In this document: one piece after another, positions 7,007-14,609 of the stretch | Numbering within the stretch: position 1 is the stretch's first letter | How the letters are laid out: each line of letters starts with the position of its first letter | Source: an uncultured Clostridia bacterium | GTDB lineage: Bacteria; Bacillota; Clostridia; Christensenellales; Aristaeellaceae | Assembly: GCA_946409855.1 (NCBI GenBank) | Contig: CAMJXZ010000030.1 | Location: forward strand, 1 to 16,217 | DNA: 16,217 bases | Direction of reading: 5' to 3' | Made by a program: the position numbers and the translations under genes | Notes under the pieces: generated by a model | The model's input: only the letters and a program-made list of their open reading frames with translations | Database searches by the model: none | What the model was told of the DNA's origin: nothing

Positions 7007-7296
7007 GAGCACGGACACTAGGTAAATCATAGCGGGGACCGCTTATCATACCGCTCGATATCTCATTGTCGATCAAACGATATGAGCCGTAGAGCAGATT
7101 AATTCAGGGACGGTATTCATCCCGTCCGCCCTGTCGGCGTAACATACCGTCATTGTTTTTACGCTCACGGGTCGGGCGTACATGTATACCGTCCCTGTAC
7201 TTGCATCTGTTACCCGTAATCATTTGCAATCATTCCGTCCCGGCAGGCATGCCCGTTTCATTTGATGGCTTGGATTGATTCTGGAGGGATTCACCC
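7007..7296 (+). promoter_or_regulatory. Highly foldable 290-base intergenic region
   Basis: No gene was found here. Several helices are visible. AGCGG/CCGCT (7031-7035/7039-7043) forms a 3-base-loop hairpin. GCTC-ATATC/GATAT-GAGC (7053-7062/7079-7087) is a 9-bp stem with one bulged G. A nested set follows: CAGGGACGGTAT/ATACCGTCCCTG (7105-7116/7186-7197, 12 bp), CCCGT/ACGGG (7121-7125/7167-7171) and GCGTAA/TTACGC (7137-7142/7159-7164). The nested helices do not cross, so they can form together. None is followed by a clear T-tract and no good promoter was found. A processing, stability or attenuation element between precursor and enzyme genes is a reasonable inference. An uncharacterised small RNA is an alternative. 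Confidence 0.5.
7105..7197 (+). repeat. 12-bp inverted repeat closing a nested fold
   Basis: CAGGGACGGTAT at 7105-7116 is the exact reverse complement of ATACCGTCCCTG at 7186-7197. The 69 enclosed bases contain two further nested complementary pairs, so the whole can fold as one domain with a 12-bp closing stem. The right arm ends 99 bases before the PqqD-type gene. Confidence 0.6.
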
Positions 7297-7578
7297 ATGG
7301 TCCTGTCAAAAAATTTTGAACTGATTGATATCGCCGGTGAAAACCTGGCCGTACCTGTAGGAAGCCTGGCGGAAAGTTATAAAGCCGTCATCGCCCTGAG
7401 CGAAGCTTCCTTCTTTCTTCTTTCACAGCTGAAACAGCCGAAGACAACGGATGAACTGATCGAGCTGCTGACCCGGGAATTCGATGTCTCCAGAGAACAG
7501 GCTGCGGCCGACGTGCAAAGCGCCGTCGTAAAGTATACGGAACTGGGCCTGATCTCCAACGAGGATCAGGCTGTCTGA
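7297..7578 (+). CDS. PqqD-type peptide recognition protein
   Basis: This 93-aa protein has the PqqD/RRE layout: short beta strands at the start (SKNFELIDIAGENLAVPVG), then three helices. Recognisable PqqD-like segments are VIALSEASFFLLSQL, the TTDELIELLTREFDV turn and helix, and AAADVQSAVVKYTELGLI near the end. Such domains bind the leader of a precursor peptide and present the core to a radical SAM partner. Family members run about 90 aa, so this looks complete. GGAGGG (7283-7288) lies 8 nt before the ATG. The radical SAM gene starts 14 nt after the stop, which supports a working pair. The expected ligand is the leader of the 77-aa precursor, possibly also the 59-aa peptide. No regulatory signal beyond the foldable upstream region is apparent. 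Confidence 0.88.
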   Translation: MVLSKNFELIDIAGENLAVPVGSLAESYKAVIALSEASFFLLSQLKQPKTTDELIELLTREFDVSREQAAADVQSAVVKYTELGLISNEDQAV

Positions 7579-7592
7579 ACAGGTGACCGTGC

Positions 7593-8741
7593 ATGAATGA
7601 CGTTTTTCGGGCAAACAGCATCATCGAACTCCTTCAGCGGCTGAAAGCGGAGGGCGTTCCGGAAAAGGACTACGAAGAGTATATCCGAAAGTACTTTGAG
7701 CTGAAAGCGCGGGAAAAACTCATTCCGCTCAGCGGCAGCTTTGAACTGACGCCGTTATGCAACCTGGACTGCAGAATGTGCTATGTGCATCTGCTGCCTT
7801 CGCAGTTCAGGCCAAACCGGCTGCTCCCCGCCGAAACATGGAAATTATTGATCCGGGAAGCATATCAGGCCGGGATGCGGCGGGCTACCCTCACCGGCGG
7901 TGAATGTCTCACCTATCCCGGGTTTGACGACGTTTACCTTGCTCTGTATGAATCAGGGGTCCTGCCGGGAATACTGACCAACGGTACGCTGATCGATCCG
8001 GCCCGGCTGGATTTTTTCAAAAAATACCCGCCTGACCGGATGCAGATTACGCTGTACGGCAGTTCGGAGGACGCTTATGAAAGGGTCACCGGGCACAGAT
8101 GCTTTCATACCGTCCTGAATAACCTGCTGGCGGTGCGGGATGCCGGCATCCCGGTCAAAATCGCCATCACGCCGAACGGCTATATGGCGGACGATATCGA
8201 CGCGCTGCTTGAAACCGCGGAAAAGCTTGGAATCCCCTATTTTATCAACGCCCATCTGATCTCCCCCAGGAACAATACGGGCCGCCAGGCTGAAGATTTG
8301 CCGGCGGAACGCTATATCAGCCTCTATCAGAAACAGAAAGAACTCAAACATATCGAACTGGTCCCGGCCGATCCCGGGGAGCTACCCGAAGAAAACCATG
8401 ACGCGCCGGCTGCCTGCGGCCTGAGCTGCGGCGCGGGCAGAAGCGGTTTCGGCATCCGTTACGACGGACAGATGTGTCCCTGCCTTTCCCTGACGGATGT
8501 GACCGCGGATCCCTTCCGGGTCGGCTTCGCCAAAGCGTGGGCGCAAATCACCGAGGCGGCTCTGCATTACCCGGTGCCGGCGGAATGCGTCAGCTGCCCG
8601 TACAGGAAGGTCTGTCTGACCTGCGCCGCGCTGCATAAGGACGCGGTACCCGCGGGCCACTGTGATCAGCGCATATGTGAACGGACGAAAAAAATGGCCG
8701 CCGCCGGCTTGATCAAAATACCAGGCAGGAACGCAATATGA
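7593..8741 (+). CDS. Radical SAM/SPASM peptide-modifying enzyme
   Basis: This 382-aa enzyme carries the radical SAM motif CX3CX2C at Cys56, Cys60 and Cys63 (PLCNLDCRMCY), which binds the SAM-cleaving 4Fe-4S cluster. A TGGE motif at 101-104 contacts SAM. The C-terminal SPASM domain has Cys275, 279, 295, 297, 332, 335, 341, 344, 357 and 362, including CX2CX5CX2C at 332-344, and should hold auxiliary clusters. SPASM enzymes in peptide pathways form thioether, C-C or ether cross-links, or epimerise or otherwise alter residues. With one Cys in the core, a multi-thioether product is unlikely, so C-C or aromatic-residue chemistry is a better guess. The N-terminal 50 residues are helical, and leader recognition is supplied by the separate PqqD gene. 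AGGTGA lies 6 nt before the ATG. The stop overlaps the next start by 4 bases. Confidence 0.9.
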   Translation: MNDVFRANSIIELLQRLKAEGVPEKDYEEYIRKYFELKAREKLIPLSGSFELTPLCNLDCRMCYVHLLPSQFRPNRLLPAETWKLLIREAYQAGMRRATLTGGECLTYPGFDDVYLALYESGVLPGILTNGTLIDPARLDFFKKYPPDRMQITLYGSSEDAYERVTGHRCFHTVLNNLLAVRDAGIPVKIAITPNGYMADDIDALLETAEKLGIPYFINAHLISPRNNTGRQAEDLPAERYISLYQKQKELKHIELVPADPGELPEENHDAPAACGLSCGAGRSGFGIRYDGQMCPCLSLTDVTADPFRVGFAKAWAQITEAALHYPVPAECVSCPYRKVCLTCAALHKDAVPAGHCDQRICERTKKMAAAGLIKIPGRNAI

Positions 8742-9523
8742 ACGAAAACAATATGGATTCCAATCGAATCACTCATCCTGACAGCGACATCAGGCATTTT
8801 ATCAAGGTGCGCATCGCGGACCGAAACATCGAGATCGAATGCAAATACAGACGCGGCTTTGTCAACTGCAGAAAATACCTGGCCAAATTTGATCAGCCCG
8901 ACCTGATTGTCAGCGCGGAAGACGAGGAAATCAAAGAGGAATGCAGAAGACTGATCGGATCCTCCTTTGATGAAAAAGACCGTTATTATGAGATGATGGA
9001 AAAAGGCGTCATGGAGGAAGCTGTCATCTTCAGGAAAATCACCGACGCCATGCTGTACTGGGATACCCTGCTGATGCACGGCGCGGCCGTCGCGGTGGAC
9101 AACCGCTGCTACATCTTTACCGCGCCCAGCGGAACCGGAAAAACAACACATATCCAGCATTGGCTGCATACCATTCCAGGTTCTTTCGCGGTCAACGGCG
9201 ACAAGCCGATGATCAATGCCGCCAAAAAGCTGGTATACGGCACGCCGTGGTCCGGCAAGGAAAACCTGAATACGAATACCGGCGTTCCCCTGGCCGGGAT
9301 CATTCACCTGCAGCGCGGTCCGGAAAACATCCTGAGGCCGCTGACATTCCGGCAAATGCTGCCCTGCCTGCTGCAGCAGTGCTATATTCCCGCCGATTCG
9401 GAAAAAGCCCAGCTGGCCTGCGGCCTGATCGGGCTGCTGCGGGATGTGCCCTGTTATCATCTGTACTGCACCCCGGATGAGGAAGCCGCAGCTGTCGCGT
9501 TCCGCGGACTGAAACCCGCGTAA
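8738..9523 (+). CDS. HPr-kinase-like protein, putative peptide kinase
   Basis: The 261-aa protein matches the HprK/PEP-carboxykinase-type fold seen in peptide biosynthesis loci. LLMHGAAVAVDNRCYIFTAPSGTGKTTH holds the HG pair (114-115), and its Walker A is PSGTGKTT (130-137). NGDKPMI (153-159) is the likely metal- and phosphoryl-site strand. YGTPWSGK (167-174) and GIIHLQRGPEN (187-197) follow. The N-terminal HPr-kinase regulatory domain is absent, and the first 100 residues are unlike it. Homologues in lasso-peptide clusters (PadeK, ThcoK) phosphorylate the peptide, so phosphorylation of this core is a plausible job but is inferred. ATGA overlap with the radical SAM gene indicates tight translational coupling. 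The next gene follows after a 46-nt gap. Many such genes have never been tested, so another nucleotide-dependent role is open. Confidence 0.8.
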   Translation: MNENNMDSNRITHPDSDIRHFIKVRIADRNIEIECKYRRGFVNCRKYLAKFDQPDLIVSAEDEEIKEECRRLIGSSFDEKDRYYEMMEKGVMEEAVIFRKITDAMLYWDTLLMHGAAVAVDNRCYIFTAPSGTGKTTHIQHWLHTIPGSFAVNGDKPMINAAKKLVYGTPWSGKENLNTNTGVPLAGIIHLQRGPENILRPLTFRQMLPCLLQQCYIPADSEKAQLACGLIGLLRDVPCYHLYCTPDEEAAAVAFRGLKPA

Positions 9524-9569
9524 CAGCGCGGCAGTATAAAGCGTTATATTGGAAGAAGGAGTGATTCGT

Positions 9570-10073
9570 ATGGAGGAGACCAAACAGAACAAATTATTTC
9601 GGGAAAAGAGTCTGGAGGCAATCGAATCACCGGAACGGCTGGACGATTACCTGCGGGTCACTTCGCCCGGGGTTTGGCTGATTCTCGCAGCGGTGATTGC
9701 CGTACTGATCGGCGGCATCCTGTGGGGGATCTTTGGCCGCATCCCTACGACCGCTCATGTGGCTGTTACCATGAATGACGGCCAGGCCTTCTGCTATGTC
9801 CCCTACAATCAGCTGGACAAGATCATGAAGCAGGAAACCGTAACGGTGGACGGGCGGGATTATGCGCTGAATAAGACCGCGGATATTGAGGTGATGATCA
9901 TTTCCGAAGGAACCAATCCTTATATCCGCGTTGCGGGCAGGCTGAATATCGGGGATGTGGTGGCGCTTGTTCCCCTGAACGGCACCCTGGCGGACGGGGT
10001 CTATACCGGCAGCGTGGTAACGGAAAACCTGCAGCCGCTGTCTCTGCTGTTCAGCAAGGAGGCCGGCGCATGA
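9570..10073 (+). CDS. Short NHLM-type secretion accessory protein
   Basis: The 167-aa protein has the N-terminal signature of NHLM secretion (HlyD-like) proteins: LFREKSLEAIESPERLDDYLRVTSPGVWL, then one membrane helix (about residues 35-55) and an extracytoplasmic beta-rich part. Full HlyD-type adaptors exceed 400 aa with a long coiled coil. Here the coiled coil and most of the adaptor are missing, fitting a Gram-positive envelope with no outer membrane to cross. The start at 9570 follows AGAAGGAG by about 8 nt. A TTG start 7 codons earlier would put that site inside the gene and is rejected. The stop overlaps the start of the first transporter (ATGA), which ties the two together. It probably guides or stabilises the exporter. 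Confidence 0.82.
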   Translation: MEETKQNKLFREKSLEAIESPERLDDYLRVTSPGVWLILAAVIAVLIGGILWGIFGRIPTTAHVAVTMNDGQAFCYVPYNQLDKIMKQETVTVDGRDYALNKTADIEVMIISEGTNPYIRVAGRLNIGDVVALVPLNGTLADGVYTGSVVTENLQPLSLLFSKEAGA

Positions 10074-12247
10074 AAAAGAAGCCCAACATCCCCCAGCCGG
10101 TTGAAAAAGGCGTTGTCCGCGTGCCGGTAATCATGCAGATGGAGGTGCTGGAATGCGGCGCCGCCTCCCTGACCATGATCATGCATTACTATCATAAATA
10201 CATCCCGCTGGAACAGGCCCGTGTGGACTGCGGGGTCAGCCAGGACGGTGTCAGCGCGAAAAACCTCCTTGCCGCCGCCCGCAGCTACGGAATGATCACC
10301 AACGCCTGGCGGCTGGAACCGGAAGCCCTGCTGGAAGAAGGTCCTTTCCCCTGCATCATTCACTGGGGTTTCAATCACTATGTGGTGCTTTGCGGTTTCA
10401 AGGGCAAGCGCGCCGTGATCAACGACCCCGCCCGGGGCCGCGTCATGGTGGAATGGGAAGAGTTTGACAAGGAATTCACAGGCATCTGCCTGGCATTTGA
10501 ACCGGGCGAGGATTTCCAGCCCGAAGGCAAACCGAAGTCTGTTTTCGCCTATGCCCGGGAAAGGCTGCGCGGAACAGGAACCGCAGTCGCTTTTGTCGTG
10601 CTGACCACCACCATCAGTTCCCTGATCGGCATCCTCAACCCCGCTTTCAGCCGTGTGTTTCTGGACAGGCTGCTGTCCGGGAGGAACCCGGAATGGCTGG
10701 GGGCATTCATGGCCCTCTTCGCAGCGATGATCATCATCAGCATCACCGCCTCCTGGATTTCTGCGATCTATTCCAGGCGCATCCAGGGCAAAATGGCTTC
10801 CGTCGGCAGCGCTTCCTATCTGTGGAAGGTACTGCGTCTGCCGATGCAGTTTTTCAGCCAGCGCCTGGCGGCGGATATTTCCGACCGGCAGTCAACCAAC
10901 GCGTCCATCGCCGGCACGCTGGTCAACACATTCGCTCCCCTGCTGCTCAATGCGGCCATGATGGTTTTTTACCTGCTGGTCATGTTCCATTACAGCTGGC
11001 TTCTGTCCCTGATCGGCATCGGGGCGATTTTTCTGAATATGGCCGTTTCTTCCGTGATCTCGAAGAAACGCGTCAATATCACCCGCGTGCAGCAGCGGGA
11101 CAGCGCCAAGCTCTCCTCCGCCACCATGTCCGGCATCCGCATGATCGAAACGATCAAATCCAGCGGCGCCGAAAACGGTTTTTTCGGCCGCTGGTCCGGC
11201 TATCAGGCCAGCGTAAACACCCAGTCCGTCCGGTATACACGGCTGAACCTGTTCCTGGGCACGCTTCCTACGGTCATCACCTCCATCGCCAACCTGGCGG
11301 TCATGGGGCTTGGCGTCATGCTGGTGATTCAGGGACAGTTCTCCATCGGTATGGTGATGGCCTTCCAGGGGTTCCTTTCTTCATTCATGTCTCCCGCCAC
11401 CTCTCTGATCACGGCGGGCCAGTCTCTGCAGGAAATGATCACGCAGATGGAACGGGTGGATGACGTCATGAGCTATCCGGAAGACCCGACCTTCGCGAAA
11501 AAAGAAAAAACAGCGGAATACGAGAAGCTTTCCGGAGCGATCGAACTGAAAAATGTCACCTTCGGCTATTCCCGTCTGGGCAGGCCGCAGATCACCGACT
11601 TTTCCATGACCGTCCGCCCCGGTCAGAAGATCGCTTTCGTCGGGCGAACCGGCTGCGGAAAATCCACGCTGGCAAAGCTGATTTCCGGCCTTTACCAGCC
11701 CTGGAGCGGCACCATCACCTACGACGGCGTGCCGCTGAGCGATATCGACCGGGACGTTTTTACCGGGTCCGTCAGCGTCATCGATCAGGATATCACCCTG
11801 TTCGAGGATACCATTTCCGACAACATCAAAATGTGGGACAATGCCATCGAGGATTTTGAAGTCATCCTCGCCGCCCGGGACGCGGGCATCTACGACGATA
11901 TCGCCGTTCGGGAAGGCGGCTTTGGCCATAAGCTTCTGGACGGGGGCCGCGACCTGTCCGGCGGACAGCGCCAGCGTATAGAGATCGCCCGCGCGCTGGC
12001 GCAGGACCCGACCATCTGCATCATGGATGAGGCCACTTCCGCCCTGGATGCCCAGACGGAACATGACGTCATCCGTTCCATCAGCGAGCGCGGCATCACC
12101 TGCATCGTGATCGCCCACCGTCTGTCCACCATCCGGGACTGCGATGAGATCATCGTGCTGGACAAGGGACACATCGTGGAGCGGGGCACGCATGAGGAGC
12201 TCTACGCGAAAGGCGGCCTGTACAAGGAACTGGTGGCGGCGGACTGA
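10070..12247 (+). CDS. NHLM ABC transporter with C39 leader peptidase
   Basis: This 725-aa protein is the peptidase-permease-ATPase of NHLM-type peptide export. The N-terminal C39 domain (about 15-150) has its full catalytic set: Gln23, Cys29 (LECGAASL), His103 (FNHYVVL) and Asp119 (INDPA). Six membrane helices span about 165-450. The ATPase domain has Walker A GRTGCGKST (525-533), signature LSGGQ (629-633), Walker B with Asp653-Glu654 and His683 in the H-loop, so it should be active. It should cut precursors after Gly-Gly and push the mature peptide out. Length is normal for the family (TIGR03796 type). It is coupled to the preceding gene by a 4-base overlap, and a related transporter follows after 46 nt. 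Confidence 0.92.
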   Translation: MKKKPNIPQPVEKGVVRVPVIMQMEVLECGAASLTMIMHYYHKYIPLEQARVDCGVSQDGVSAKNLLAAARSYGMITNAWRLEPEALLEEGPFPCIIHWGFNHYVVLCGFKGKRAVINDPARGRVMVEWEEFDKEFTGICLAFEPGEDFQPEGKPKSVFAYARERLRGTGTAVAFVVLTTTISSLIGILNPAFSRVFLDRLLSGRNPEWLGAFMALFAAMIIISITASWISAIYSRRIQGKMASVGSASYLWKVLRLPMQFFSQRLAADISDRQSTNASIAGTLVNTFAPLLLNAAMMVFYLLVMFHYSWLLSLIGIGAIFLNMAVSSVISKKRVNITRVQQRDSAKLSSATMSGIRMIETIKSSGAENGFFGRWSGYQASVNTQSVRYTRLNLFLGTLPTVITSIANLAVMGLGVMLVIQGQFSIGMVMAFQGFLSSFMSPATSLITAGQSLQEMITQMERVDDVMSYPEDPTFAKKEKTAEYEKLSGAIELKNVTFGYSRLGRPQITDFSMTVRPGQKIAFVGRTGCGKSTLAKLISGLYQPWSGTITYDGVPLSDIDRDVFTGSVSVIDQDITLFEDTISDNIKMWDNAIEDFEVILAARDAGIYDDIAVREGGFGHKLLDGGRDLSGGQRQRIEIARALAQDPTICIMDEATSALDAQTEHDVIRSISERGITCIVIAHRLSTIRDCDEIIVLDKGHIVERGTHEELYAKGGLYKELVAAD

Positions 12248-12293
12248 TTTGTACTCTTCCTCACGCACATAAAACAGTTTGGCGGTGAAAAGC

Positions 12294-14483
12294 ATGGGTT
12301 GGTTTGACGATCAGATCGAATTCCGGAAAAAGCACGAGCGCGAGCTGCTGAACGACTCCTTCGAAAATATCGCCCGGGCGGTCACGGGGCTGAAAACCCG
12401 GAGTTCGATCCTGGATGAATCGGATGTCGGCGACGCCGTTTCGATGCTGCTGAAATACCTGAATATCAAAGAAAAAGAAGTTCCCGCGAAAATACACGGC
12501 CTGCAGGACCGGCTAGATTATCTTCTGTCCTCCACAGGCGTCCTGTACCGGGAGGTCACCCTGACCGGCGGCTGGCACGAAGACGCCATGGGCGCGATGA
12601 TCGCGTCCCTTGCGGAGGACGGAACGGTGATCGCTCTGCTGCCCTCCGACCTGGGCGGGTATGAATACAATGATCCGCACACCGGCAAACGGGTTCGCGT
12701 CAACAGCCGGACGGAAAGCAAAATCGGCAGCGAAGCCCTTTGCTTTTACCGGCCGCTGCCCATGCGCGAGCTGAAGCTCAGGGACCTGTTCCTCTACATG
12801 AAAGACTGCCTGACGCCCCGGGATATCGCGGGTTTCGCGCTGGCCGCGCTGGCCATCACGCTGCTGGGCATCCTGATGCCGAGGCTCAATTATATCCTGA
12901 TGGGGCCGGTTGTGACGCTTGGCAGCATGCAGCTGCTCTATGCCGTCATGTCGTTCTTTCTCTTTGCCACGATCGGCAACCTGCTGTTTTCCATCATTCG
13001 TTCGCTGCTCCTGAACCGCATCAGCTATAAGCTGAACATCAACGTGAGCGCCGCGACCATGATGCGCATTTTGTCCCTGCCCGCCTCTTTCTTCAAAAAC
13101 TATTCCGCCGGCGAACTGAACCAGTATATCGGCTATATGAACGGCCTGTGCGACACGATGGTCAATTCCGTCTTTTCCACCAGTATCACAGGCATCTTCT
13201 CCCTGGTCTACCTGACGCAGATTTTTGCCTACGCGCCCAGTCTGGTCTGGCCGAGCCTCATCGTGACCCTGCTGACCCTCGCGGTCAGCCTTTTGACCGC
13301 GTTCGTGCAGATGCGTCTGGACAAAGAACGGCTGGTCTTCAACGCGAAAGAACGCGGCCTTGTCTACGCGCTCATTACCGGGATCCAGAAGCTGCGTCTT
13401 TCCGGCGCGGAAAACCGCGCGTTTTATAAATGGTCCGCCGTTTATTCCAAGGGCGCGGAGCTTTCCTACAATCCCCCCATGCTGATCCGCCTGAGCAAGG
13501 TGATCACCGCCGCCATTTCCATGGTCGGCACGGCTGTGATGTATTATATCGCGGTCCGCAGCAGTGTATCCGTGGCCGAATACTACGCGTTCAACAGCGC
13601 TTACGGTTATATTTCCTCCGCCTTCGGCGCCTTGGCCACCGTAGCCCTGTCCGCGGCGGCCATCCGGCCCAGCATCGAGCTGATTCAGCCGCTGCTGAAA
13701 ACCAGCCCGGAGGTATCCGACGGCCTGGAAACGGTAACCCAGCTTTCCGGCAGCATTGAACTGTCCCACGTGACCTTTTCCTACGACCCGGACAGCAAGC
13801 CTATTTTCGAAGACCTCAGCCTGCAGATTCCCGCCCGGCAGTACATCGCCATCGTCGGCAAAAGCGGCTGCGGCAAATCCACGCTGATGCGCCTGCTGCT
13901 CGGCTTCGAAAAGCCGCAGCGCGGCGCGATCTATTACGACCGCAAGGATACCCAGAAGCTGGATATGCGCTCCGTCCGCCGCCAGATCGGCACGGTCATG
14001 CAGGACGGCAAGCTGTTTTCCGGCAGCATATTTGACAACATCGTCATCTCCGCGCCGACGCTGACCCAGAAGGAAGCCTGGGAGGCCGCAGAAATCGCCG
14101 GCATTGCAGACGATATCCGGGAAATGCCAATGGGCATGCATACCGTGCTGCAGGAAGGCGGCGGCACCATTTCCGGGGGCCAGCGCCAGCGGCTGATGAT
14201 CGCCCGCGCCGTCGCGCCGAAGCCGAAGATCCTGATGTTTGACGAAGCGACCTCCGCGCTGGACAACATCACGCAGAAAAAAGTTTCGGAAGCCCTGGAT
14301 CAGATGAAGTGCACCAGGATCGTCATCGCCCATCGTCTCTCCACGATCCGCCACTGCAGCCGCATCGTGGTGCTGGACGGCGGCAGGATCGCCGAAAGCG
14401 GCACTTACGAACAGCTGATGGAAAAGAAAGGTCTCTTCGCGGAACTCGTCGCCCGCCAGCAGGTGGACAGCGACGCCGAATAA
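12294..14483 (+). CDS. NHLM ABC transporter, second subunit
   Basis: This 729-aa permease-ATPase lacks a C39 domain. About 170 N-terminal residues instead form the distinct soluble region of NHLM second transporters (TIGR03797 type). Membrane helices span about 180-450. The ATPase domain has Walker A GKSGCGKST (522-530), signature ISGGQ (626-630, Ile for Leu), Asp650-Glu651 and His680. Both members keep complete ATP sites, so a heterodimeric exporter with the C39 subunit is likely. I chose the ATG at 12294. It has only a weak GGCGGTG site 6 nt upstream, and a TTG five codons earlier has none better. The weak site and the 46-nt gap without overlap suggest lower translation than the first subunit. 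This is the last gene of the peptide locus. Confidence 0.9.
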   Translation: MGWFDDQIEFRKKHERELLNDSFENIARAVTGLKTRSSILDESDVGDAVSMLLKYLNIKEKEVPAKIHGLQDRLDYLLSSTGVLYREVTLTGGWHEDAMGAMIASLAEDGTVIALLPSDLGGYEYNDPHTGKRVRVNSRTESKIGSEALCFYRPLPMRELKLRDLFLYMKDCLTPRDIAGFALAALAITLLGILMPRLNYILMGPVVTLGSMQLLYAVMSFFLFATIGNLLFSIIRSLLLNRISYKLNINVSAATMMRILSLPASFFKNYSAGELNQYIGYMNGLCDTMVNSVFSTSITGIFSLVYLTQIFAYAPSLVWPSLIVTLLTLAVSLLTAFVQMRLDKERLVFNAKERGLVYALITGIQKLRLSGAENRAFYKWSAVYSKGAELSYNPPMLIRLSKVITAAISMVGTAVMYYIAVRSSVSVAEYYAFNSAYGYISSAFGALATVALSAAAIRPSIELIQPLLKTSPEVSDGLETVTQLSGSIELSHVTFSYDPDSKPIFEDLSLQIPARQYIAIVGKSGCGKSTLMRLLLGFEKPQRGAIYYDRKDTQKLDMRSVRRQIGTVMQDGKLFSGSIFDNIVISAPTLTQKEAWEAAEIAGIADDIREMPMGMHTVLQEGGGTISGGQRQRLMIARAVAPKPKILMFDEATSALDNITQKKVSEALDQMKCTRIVIAHRLSTIRHCSRIVVLDGGRIAESGTYEQLMEKKGLFAELVARQQVDSDAE

Positions 14484-14506
14484 ACAGAAAAAAATCTTCC
14501 GCGGTA

Positions 14507-14535
14507 TTTTCAAGAATCCACATCTGTGATATGAT
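14507..14535 (+). promoter_or_regulatory. Extended -10 promoter of the BY-kinase operon
   Basis: TTTTCA (14507-14512) as a weak -35 is followed, after 17 bases, by TATGAT (14530-14535). A TG sits one base upstream (14527-14528), giving an extended -10. Transcription would start near 14542, about 68 nt before the kinase ATG. This marks a new unit separate from the peptide locus. Confidence 0.6.
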
Positions 14536-14609
14536 TATCGTTGTGGTTATATGCGTTTTTGTCACGCAGCACACCGCGCAGACCCTCGGGAACAATAGGA
14601 GCTGAATGA

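Noticed and set aside
7117..7185. Second invertible promoter between the 12-bp repeats
   Set aside because: No -35/-10 pair with acceptable spacing was found on either strand of the enclosed bases, and nested stems favour an RNA fold.
9549..9569. TTG start for the NHLM accessory protein
   Set aside because: It would place the AGAAGGAG site inside the coding sequence. The ATG at 9570 has the right spacing.
12513..14513. Open frame of 666 codons on the minus strand
   Set aside because: It is antisense to the second ABC transporter, whose ATPase motifs are unambiguous. The minus-strand product is low-complexity (Gly/Asp/His/Arg-rich) with no family.
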